Source: an uncultured Bacteroidales bacterium
Lineage (GTDB): Bacteria; Bacteroidota; Bacteroidia; Bacteroidales; Bacteroidaceae
Direction of reading: 5' to 3'
Assembly: GCA_902779165.1 (NCBI GenBank)
Contig: CACZAN010000016.1
Span: forward strand, 1-64,000
DNA: 64,000 bases
In this document: piece by piece, positions 1 through 9,700 of the stretch
How the letters are laid out: every line of letters starts with the position of its first letter
Position numbering within the stretch: position 1 is the first letter of the stretch
Program-made: the position numbers and the translations under genes
Notes under the pieces: model-generated
What the model was told of the DNA's origin: nothing
Seen by the model: only the letters and a program-made list of their open reading frames with translations
Databases searched by the model: none

Positions 1-2
1 CC

Positions 3-98
3 CTCAAGGCCAGCAAGGAAGGTCTGACCACCGCTGACTGGACACCCCAGGAAGGTGAAGGCGGAGAAGGAGGCGAAGAGGAAGAGCCGGAGCCTTAA
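3..98 (+). CDS. Probable HU-family DNA-binding protein, C-terminal end only
   Basis: An open frame enters from the left edge and stops at TAA 96-98. The 31 visible residues include LKASKEGLTTADWTPQ and then a tail of almost only glycine and glutamate ending in PEP. Acidic and glycine-rich tails of this kind follow the HU fold in many Bacteroidales HU-like nucleoid proteins, and a smalltalk gene lies just downstream, which is the usual company of such HU genes. The DNA-binding fold itself is outside the window, so the family call rests on the tail and the neighbour. It could be another small basic protein with an acidic tail. Confidence 0.45.
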   Translation, partial: LKASKEGLTTADWTPQEGEGGEGGEEEEPEP

Positions 99-107
99 AA
101 GGCCATC

Positions 108-147
108 TGAACCGAGTTGAGGGCCGTGAGCCCTCACTCGGATTCAG
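108..147 (+). terminator. Stem-loop after the HU-like gene
   Basis: The arms ctgaaccgagttgagggc and gccctcactcggattcag pair over almost their full length around a short loop. The stem begins 9 bases after the stop codon. The following DNA is A-rich rather than a clean T run, so it may be a processing or attenuation hairpin between the HU-like gene and the smalltalk gene rather than a full terminator. Confidence 0.55.
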
Positions 148-210
148 TTGGAAAATTAAAAAATTAAAAAATATAAGAATTAAAGAACCACAAAAAGAAA
201 GGAGGAAGAT

Positions 211-321
211 ATGACAGAAGCCACAAAGAGGACGCTGAAGCGCGTCATTGACATCGTGATTGCAGTGCTGACGGCACTCATCACCACCATCAGTGCTCAT
301 GCCGCAGGAATCGTGCGGTAG
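211..321 (+). CDS. Smalltalk-type small protein (36 residues)
   Basis: The gene encodes 36 residues: a short basic start (MTEATKRTLKRVID), one hydrophobic helix (IVIAVLTALITTIS), then AHAAGIVR. It has an unusually good ribosome binding site for this phylum, aaaggaggaag, 3 bases before the ATG. Size, basic start and single hydrophobic segment match the Bacteroidales family named smalltalk, which typically sits beside HU-like genes in mobile or phage-related contexts. The function of that family is unknown; a membrane peptide is plausible. The gene is too short for ordinary ORF calling. It is followed at once by an octamer repeat and then a strong terminator, so the HU-like gene and this gene probably form one transcription unit. 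Confidence 0.75.
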   Translation: MTEATKRTLKRVIDIVIAVLTALITTISAHAAGIVR

Positions 322-367
322 GTGACGAGTTAACAAGTTAACGAGTTGACGAGTTGACGAGTTGAAA
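322..367 (+). repeat. Octamer tandem repeat AGTTRACR, copy 1
   Basis: After the smalltalk stop codon come five 8-bp units (agttaaca, agttaacg, agttgacg, agttgacg, agttgaaa). The same octamer family recurs as 14 units at 20325-20436, also immediately after a stop codon. Confidence 0.85.
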
Positions 368-390
368 CCTGAAACATGGAACTTGAAACC

Positions 391-428
391 AAAAGCCCCG
401 CTGCGTTGTGAAACGCGGCGGGGCTTTT
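391..428 (+). terminator. Rho-independent terminator
   Basis: The GC-rich arms aaagccccgc and gcggggcttt pair around tgcgttgtgaaacgc, itself able to extend the stem, and a T run follows. This is the end of the HU-like/smalltalk unit. Confidence 0.85.
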
Positions 429-432
429 TGCG

Positions 433-507
433 TATATACGTCTCGGCCTTTACATATATACGTGCGAACCTTTATGTATATACGTGGGGCGCTTCACGTA
501 TATACGT
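433..507. repeat. Four copies of TATATACGT at exact 22-bp spacing
   Basis: The nonamer tatatacgt begins at 433, 455, 477 and 499. The spacers are degenerate, but three of the four copies are preceded by a similar ctt-containing segment. Copies 1 and 4 extend to the perfect palindrome acgtatatacgt or nearly so. The period is about two helical turns, which suggests protein binding on one face of the DNA. It lies between a terminator and the promoter of the giant-protein operon. Confidence 0.8.
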
Positions 508-674
508 CTCGTCATTATATTAATTATGTACATGCGCACGTATTAGTAAAATTGAAAATTGAAAGAATGAATAGGGAAAAGTGGAAAAAAAAGGCGGGGA
601 AAAGGTAAAAAAACGTGTGGATTATTAGCAAAATAGGGGGGTGTGAGGAAGTTTTTTGTAGATTTTTAGGAGTT

Positions 675-708
675 TTTGGTGAGTTTTAAGGATAAATTTG
701 TATGTTTG
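675..708 (+). promoter_or_regulatory. Bacteroidota-type promoter for the giant-protein operon
   Basis: A -7 box TATGTTTG lies at 701-708 with TTTG at 675-678. The spacing of 22 is slightly long. An overlapping TAAATTTG lies at 693-700. The predicted transcript starts about 25 bases before the ATG at 740. Confidence 0.5.
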
Positions 709-739
709 CCCTCAAAATAACTTATAAACACTGGATTTT

Positions 740-3700
740 ATGTGGTTAATGAATCATTTTTTCCCCGCCCAGCGGCTCAGAACCGTATGGATGACGGTGC
801 TGATGTTGTTGGCGACGCAGGCGGCGATGGCCGATGGCACCGAGACGTCGAGTAACTACATGGTAATGATGGCTGGCATGGATCAGCTGCAAATTCAGAT
901 GCCTATCTATGACGAGGCTGGCTACGACGGCTGGATTGACAAGGGTTACATCTATGTCACCCCCGCCGGCGGCATCAAGCAGACCCTGCTGTATTATTAT
1001 TCGGAAGAGAAGTCCGGAGCCAACCCCCTGCTGCACTACCAGAAGGGGGTGGACGGCGCTATGACCCTTACCCCGGGAAACAACTCCGATGTGACGGTGA
1101 GCTCGGATCTGCAGAACTGCAGGGTGTCGAGTTCGTCGGATGTATTCAAGGTTACGGTGCTGTGGACGGTGCCGGCCAAGATGCGCGGCATGGAGCTCAC
1201 CATCTCGTGGTCGCTGCACAAGAAGGGTAATGGCGACAATATCACGGGCGAGAAGGACACGGATATCAGCATTTCGCCCACCAAGATTACTTTTCCGGCC
1301 ATACCGGATCAGATTAAACCTACCGTGATGGAACCGATGCTGGGCTACGACGCGGCTCATGCCGGACAGACCATGATTATCTATAGTATGGCTGCCAGCG
1401 AAGTCACCAGCCTCACTGCCCACTACTCGGAGGTGAACGGGCAGACGGAAACAAAGGTGTCGAAAGCCCTGGAGCCGGAGATGTCGGGGTTCGTCTATTT
1501 GGATGCCGACAGGTGCTACAAGGACTTCAGCCTCGAAGCCCATTATCTGGACACGGAGGGGAAGGCGCGCATCTCCCACTCGGACTCGATAACCATCCCC
1601 ACGCTGCACCAGCCCTACGGTCTCACCGCCGAACTACAGGCCGACGGCAAGGTGGTGCTGAAATGGCGCTGCAAGAACAGCGGGTGGAACGACATCTTGT
1701 CCAGCGACACCTGGGATATCCAGCGCAACACCTCGGGGGCTCCGGAAGCCACGACGCAATGGCAGAGCATTGACCAACTGACGTTCCTGAGCTCCGACGA
1801 TGAGTACACCTGCACCGATAATTCGATGATTGACAACTACGAGGGAAAGCCTGTCTATTACCGTGTGCGCCGATCCTCAACGGCCGTGTGGGACTGGAAG
1901 ACGGGCACCTTTGCCCAGGTCTCGCTGCCCTTCACGCTGTGTCTGCCGGCCTTGTCGGAGGCTAAGGTCAGCCGGGGTGCCTGGAACGAAAACAGGCACG
2001 AGGCCAACTTCTCCTTCGCTTTCGGCGGACCGGAGTACGACAAGCAGGGGCGCTTCATCCTTCGCACGGCTGCGGACTGGGAGGCCTTTGCCAGCAAGGT
2101 GAATGCCGGAAACACGAACCTGAATGCCATCATGGTGGCCGATATCGATATCGGCAAGAGCCTGTCGAGCGTGGGTGATTTCGGTAATAATCGAGGGTAT
2201 GGAGGCACCTTTGACGGTAACGGACACACGCTTACTGTCTGCTACGACACGGTTAATGTCGAATATGCGGCTCCCTTCAGGAAGGTGGCTTTTGCCACGA
2301 TCCAGAATCTGCACGTGGCAGGTAAGATTGTTTCGAAGAGGAAGTTTGCGGCTGGCTTGGCCGGAAATGTTCTTAGGGGTGCAAACCTGACCGTCAGCAA
2401 CTGCCGCGTCTCGGCCTTAGTGGGCAGCACCATTGACGGCGACGCCTCCAACGGCGGCTTCGCTGCCTACGTGAATGGCAGTGTGAGCATAAAGAACAGT
2501 CTCTTCGACGGCCAGCTCGTTGGCGCAAAAAGCCACAGCACGGGCGGTTTCGTGGGCGTTGGCGGAACGGTGGTGATGGAGAATTGCCTCTTCCGCCCCG
2601 ACAACGTCCAGTTGTCCGCCAACCTGACCAGTTGCCAGACGTTCTCACGCGCTCCTGGGGACCAGAATAGGATTACCAACTGCTATTTCACCACTTCGCT
2701 GGATGGCACAGAGACGACAACCATTGGCGGCATGGAATACTTAGTCCTGCACAATGCCACGGACTGGAACACCTTCATCAGCAAGGTCATGTCTGCCAAT
2801 GGTAACAGCGATGTCAATGCCATCATGGCCAATGACTTCAATGTCATCTATTCTGTTGGCTACCGCAACAATATTCCCTTCAGAGGCACCTTCGAGGGAA
2901 ACGGTCATACGCTGGGTGTGAGTATTAATAGCCTTGACAAGGATTTTATTGCTCCGTTCAGCCGTACCAAAGATGCCGTTATCCGCAATCTCAACGTGGT
3001 TGGTCAGGTTAGCGGCGCAATGCATGCATCGGGACTGGTAGGCTCGTCCGAAGGCTCCACGCTGAGAGTTGAGAACTGCCATGTGTCGGTGCGCGTCTTT
3101 ACCACCAAAACCCATTCCGGCGGTATCCTCGGTCACGGTCATAAGGTGAAGAACTACATCAGGAACTGCCTCTTCGACGGTTTCATCGAAGCCAAGACCT
3201 ACAACAGCAACAGCTACGCCGGTGCCATCATGGGCTGGGAAGACGGCGGTACCTCGAATGTGGTGGAGAACAACATGGAGAACGGCACCTACACCAATAT
3301 CAACCACGCCGGCATGAACTATAATGCCTCGGGAGGAGGTCATGTTTATGGAGGCACCAACAACTGGAATACGCACAACTGGGGTGAGTGCAACAAGGTG
3401 GGTGCTCTGACGGGTGCGCAACTGGTGGCAAAGCTGGGCAGCCAATGGGTGAGTTGGGGCCAGCTGGCAGTACCCCTGCAGACAACAACGGAAATGGGAC
3501 AGGGAATCAGCGCCTACGACATGGAGGTGGCAGTCCTGGACACGCTGCTGAATCAGGGCAACAACAAGAATCAGTGGCAGCAGCAGGGCAACACGATGTT
3601 GCCCGTCATGCACCGTTCCACGGAAAGAGATTACTCCACCACCCTCTGGGACAAGAGTGCCAAGCTGGTGCTCTACACCGACAAGTCCGTAGGCGGAGAG

Positions 3701-6700
3701 GTGCGCTACACCGAGCGCCGCGAGCTGAGCGAAGACGAGCGGGCCAGTGGTGTGCTGCAGCATTATGAGCTGGTGAGCTCGTGTGTGGATCATGACTTCC
3801 GCTTTGTCGTGGAGCAGGCAGGCTCGCAACTCACTCCTATCGACACCGTCGGCATCAAGGCCACAAAGGAAGAGACGGGCGAGGCCGCGCGCTACGAGTT
3901 TGACAACAACGTGAAGATCGACACCCTCATGGCCAAGACCGAACAGTCCACCGTAGGTCTCGAGTGGAAAGTGAAAGGCGCGGGCGACTTCTTCCGTATC
4001 ACCCGCACGGACAAGGCCACGCAGAAGGTAGATACGCTGGAGAAGGCCTACACCATGACCTCCTATGTCGACCGGACACCCCAACCGCAGCACGTATATA
4101 CATATAAGGTGGAGGGCGTGAACGACTGCGAAGGCCGCCACGTCAGCGTTGCCACCGTAGATGGATGGTGCAAGCCAACGGGTATGGTTCGCGGCTACCT
4201 GCGCCTGCGTGATGGAACTGCCCTCGCCGGTCGCAAGGTGACTGCCGAGCCTCAGTTCGACGGCGGCAAAGTGCGTTCGGCATACACCGACGAGACGGGC
4301 TTCTTCATCATCGACAGCCTGGTTTATGTGGGTCAGGGCAGCTACAAGATCACCGCCGAGCGGAAAGGTGATGAGGGCACAATCACGGAATACACCGCCA
4401 GTTTCAATGAAGACAGCAACCTGGACACCAAGGCGCTGCTGGTGATGGATTCCTACTACCTGCTCTCGGGTAGCGTGATGTACCACGGCACAAGTGTGCC
4501 GGTCATCGGAGCTCAGTTCGAGCGCGACGGACAGATTGTCCACAACGGTTCCGGCAAGCCCGTTATCACCGACTCACAGGGCCGGTTCAGTATCAGCGTT
4601 CCGCAGGGGCAGCACACCATCCGCGTGGTCAAGGACGGTCACGTTTTCCTGGACCAGGGATTCTACCTCGACGAGAAGGGGAAATCGGACGTCAGCTGGC
4701 AGAAGAGCGTACACGATTATGTCTTCTGGGATCAGACGCGTGTGATGCTGCAAGGACGTGTCGTGGGCGGCGACGTACAGGGCGGCAAACCCTACGGCAA
4801 GCTGTCTTCGGTGAACAACCTGGGCGACTCGCTGACCATCGTTATGCAGTTGGAGGGCGACAACGCCTCCTATCTGGTGCGCGACCAGCTGAACGCCAGC
4901 ATCACCGAGCGGCACACCGACTACACCTTCGGCATCAACGATCTGGACACCTGCCACATGGACACCTATCGCCACCGGCTGGTCATCAAGCCCAGCCCCG
5001 TGACGGGCGAATATTATGTGCCGATGCTGCCCGTGAGATACAAGGTGACAGAAATCTACGCCGAAGGCTATCCAACCCTGTTCCAGGCCGGCAAGGTGGG
5101 TGAGACACTCGACCTCTCAAGATATATCGACCAGGACACCGTCACCTACTCACGCATCTACCACAGCGCACCCACGCTGGATATCGCGCAGTACAATATG
5201 TTGGGCGAGGATTATATGGGCATCAAGTCCTACACGGAGCTGGACAATACAGGCAAGGAATGTAAGATAGAACTGTGGAACGCAAACGCGGGATACAGCT
5301 TCGGACATCCCGTGTTCATGGCGGGAAGTTCTGTCATCATGACGCTCTCGGCCGTGGAGAAATACTATAAGAACAACAACTCACGCACTTCAATGCCAGA
5401 TATCGTACACCTGCCAGGCGGTGAGGTGACCATACACAATGCCCTCATCGACACGGATGAGACAGAGACCGTGCTGTTGGACAGCCTGGGCGAGGGCATC
5501 TATCGTTTCACGCCGCAGAACCTGACCTTCACCAACGAAGACGACATGGCGCTGAAGACGATGACGATGACCCTGCTCTACGATGGTACCTACTACGACG
5601 TGCTGCCTATGGACGGCAAACCAATCCGTGGCTACGTGATGGCTTCGAAGGCCAAGAGTCAGGGCCGGCGTGTGGTGGCAGACGGCGGCACCTTCCTCAT
5701 TGACATCCTGCGCGACCCGCCAGGCGCCAGCTCCAGTGCTTATATCGAGAGCGGCACGAAACTGAACTACACCTTCTCGCAGAATGTCAAGGCGCAACTC
5801 GGCATCAAGTTAGACTTCGGCAAAGGCTCCGGCGGAAGCAATATGTTCAAAGGAACATGGGCTGGCCAGGGAAGCGGCGCCTCGATAGGTGAAATCAGCA
5901 GCGTCAGCAATAAACTGCTCTATAGCCAAAACTTCGTTTCCACCTACTACAACTCGTGGCAGTATGGCTATACCTTTGAGACCACAGAACGAATCAGCAC
6001 CTCTTCTGGTACCAACAACGTGGGTCGAGATGCCGATGTGTTCATTGGTATGACACAAAACGCCATAGTGGAGGATGCCATTGCCGTACGTGCCATCAGC
6101 GACAGCACCTATCAGCGTCTGAAAACCCACGAGGGCGGTTCCTTCAATATTGGAGAACTCGAATACAAAGTGCCACAGGGCACCATGAAGGTACTGGCCG
6201 AGGGCGTGGACAGCAAGGGTAGTAAGGTATATCTGGTGCGCGATGAGGTGTATTCGGTCACCTCGCAACTGAAAAGCACTTTTGTCCACTCGGCGGAATA
6301 CATCGAGAAAGAACTCATTCCCGAACTACTGAACTTGCGTAATGCTCGTTTGCTCAGTATGGAAACAGATTCTGTTACAGCACAGAGTATAGCCAACTCC
6401 ACAGGAAGTGCCGTCTATGTGAGTAAACTGCCAAACACCGACCAGTCTTTCGGCATCGAAGGTAACTACACGCCATTCAACCCTGCAGGAAAGGACTATA
6501 CAGACTCCATAGCGATATATAACGAGCACATCCGCACATGGATACAATTCTTGGCCTTAAATGAGAAGGAAAAACTGGAGGCCTCAGACCTGGTGAAGAC
6601 TTATGACGTCGACGGCCGCTCCAGCATCTCGTACAGTGAATCGTTTGGTGTGAGCGACGCGCAGAGCCGATATTGGATATTGCCATTTTTTACGGGAACG

Positions 6701-9700
6701 ACAGGTACCTCCATGAATTTCGGTGGTTTCGACTTATCCAAGGCGAGCGAAACGAGCACCTCAAGATTCAATGGAGACGGGTCTGGGAATATTGCCACGA
6801 TGGACATTAAGATGTTTGGTACGGAGGTGACGTTAAAATGGCAACCCATCGTCGCCCTCGATTATAACTACAACTTCGGAAAGAACGAAAGCCAGTCCAA
6901 GAAGATTGGCTTCACATTGGGACTGTCCAACAGGTCGAACCTTTTGGTTGACGTGTATCGCACAAAGATATCTGATAAGGAACTGAAAGAGCGGATTGAT
7001 GCGATGAAGGAAGCCGGTTATTCCGACAATGAAATAGATCAGATGTTCTTCCAGATGCCTACAAAAGAATATCTCGACTATGTGAAGGGAAAGGCAGGCT
7101 ATGGCTCGGTGGGTGCCGCCAGCATCGACTACGTCAACTCCAATGGAGCACCCACCCAGTATCGCAGCTTCGTCTATCGAACCCGTGGCGGCGCCACCTG
7201 TGAACCTTACGAGGACGAACGTAAGACGAAGTACTATTGCGCAGGAACGTTGCTCGATGCCAAGACCATCGAAATCGATCGTCCACGCATTTGGGTGGAG
7301 CAGGCATCTGTGAGCAATGTACCCTACGACGAGCCTGCGCGCTTCACCCTCCACTTTGTCAACGAGAGCGAAGTCCCAGCACAGGCCACAACAACCAATC
7401 CTTTCCTGATATTCCTTGATCCCACTTCGAATCCCAAGGGAGCCCGGGTGTACGTGGACGGTCATCCGATGGCTGGCGGTGGATTGAGTCTCCTCATCAA
7501 CCCTAATGAAGTAGTAACAAAAACGTTAGAGGTTTATCCTGGTACAGACTATGATTACGAGGACCTCCAACTCGGCATCAAAGACCCGCTGGATGTGAAT
7601 CGCTGGTGGACCTGCACTTTCTCGGCTCACTTCGTGCCTGTGGCCGGAAAAGTGAATATTTCGCTGCCGGGCGACAAGTGGGTGGTGAACACCGAATCAC
7701 AATATGATAGCGACCGCCAGCAGTACTACATGCCAGTACGCATCGATGGCTTCGATGTGAACTACCGCAACTTCGACCACATCGAACTGCAATACAAACT
7801 CTCGACGCAGGGCGACAAGGAGTGGGTCAATGTCTGCTCCTATTATAAGGATTCGCTGCTGATGGCAAAGGCCACGGGCGAATGCAAGCTCATCGAGGAC
7901 GACGGCAAGATCATGGCCACCTTCTGGGGCGAGGCTGACCCGATAGAGCAGCAGTACGACTTGCGCGCCGTGAACTATTGCCGTCTCGGCAATGGTTTCA
8001 TCACCCGCTCGTCGAATATCTTGACGGGCGTGAAGGACACACGCCGCCCGCAGCTCTTCGGCACTCCCAAGCCCGAGGACGGCATCCTGGGAATCGGCGA
8101 CGACATCCTCCTTCGCTTCTCCGAACCCATTGCCGGCAACTACCTGCGCAGCCTGAACAACTTCCAGGTATTAGGTCAGACCAATTCGAACAATATCTCG
8201 CTCTCCACCGATCTCCGCTTCCATGGCAGTAATGGGGCCTTTTCTCTTTCGCCGCGTAACCTGAGTGCCAAGTCGTTCACAGTGGATATGATGATCAACC
8301 CGGAGAACAACAACAAGAATATGACGCTGTTCAGTCATGGAGACGAGAGTGATTACCTGATTCTGGGCGTCAGCGACGACTGGCGTCTGACAGCAGTCTT
8401 CAAGGATACGGTCTTCATCTCCGAGACAATCCCCTTCAAGGGCCTGCGTCAGGTGGCGTTTGTGTTTAAATCCGACGTGGAAAACAAGACCACACAGGTG
8501 ACCTTCTACGATGGCACGCGTAGTTTGGGTTCCTTCCAGTACCAGGGCTTATACGGCGGCTCGGGCGAGTATGACTTAGCCTTCAGCTATCTCGAAAGCA
8601 CGATATGGCCCAGCGTGGATTATGAAGGCGAGATGCTGGAGTTCCGCCTCTGGAACCGTGCGCTTAGCGTTGGCGAGATGAACGAATATTCCCAGAAACG
8701 ACTGACAGGCTATGAGTTGGGCCTGCTCGATAACTTCCCGCTGAACGAGGGTAAGGGTGAGTTCAGTTTCAACCGTGTTATCAGTGGCGGTGACCTCTTG
8801 CTGAGCGAAGCCGCATGGAATGTCCCTGATGGTATCTGCATGAAACTCGATGGCAAGAAGGGCTTCCGCATAGACCCCCAGAAGTTCAGCCGCACCAACT
8901 ATCAGGACTACACCATGATGTTCTGGTTCCGCACCAGTGATGAGGAAGGCACGCTGCTGAGCAACGGACCGGCGGAGGATGAAGCCGACGCGAAGAACCA
9001 CTTCAACTTCGGCATCCGCGACGGACGGCTCAACCTGCGCTTAGGTGGACGTGAGATGGTGACATCTGATGGGATGAACGATGGCGCGTGGCATCATGTG
9101 GCACTGACCATCTGCCGCTCGCGCAATGTGGGTAACCTCTACATCGACCAGTCGCTGAAGAAGACGTTCTCCGTCGACACCCTCGGAGGCATCCTCGGCA
9201 GCTATCTGGCAGCTGGTGCCACCTACCTCGGCAACGATATGGTCGAACGACCCATCAATGGCCATATCGATGAGATCTCCATGTACGAGATGGCACTTCC
9301 TGAGAATATTATCAAAGCGACGGCTTCGCTGACGCCAACGGGCGAGGAACTGGGACTGATGGCATACCTGAACTTCGGACGCAACGAACTGCAGCAGAAC
9401 AACCAGCAATACCTCATGCCCACGGGCATCAGTCTGAAACGCTACCGCGACTGGACCACGGGCGAGCTGACCACTCAGCGCGATACGCTTATCGCCCAGG
9501 AGGTCGTAGATCAGCTGGCCGACAAGAGCTGCTATGCTCCCATGAGAGGGCAGGCCACGCTGGAGAACATCCCCTACAGCTTCGTGGCCGACGGCAAGGA
9601 CCTGCTCATCAACCTCGATTTGCCCGACTACAGGATAGAGAAGACCAATGTCATGGTCACCGTCCGGAATATTAACGACCTCAACGGCAACACGATGGCA

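Noticed and set aside
433-507. CRISPR-like array
   Set aside because: The repeats are only 9 bases with 13-base spacers and there are no cas genes.
408-608. 66-codon plus-strand frame over the 22-bp repeats
   Set aside because: It is made of the repeat itself, starts inside the terminator, and 22 is not a multiple of 3, so the repeats are not coding units.
2741-4543. 600-codon minus-strand frame inside the giant protein gene
   Set aside because: It is the antisense shadow of a GC-biased coding frame; it has no promoter or ribosome site and no recognisable domain.
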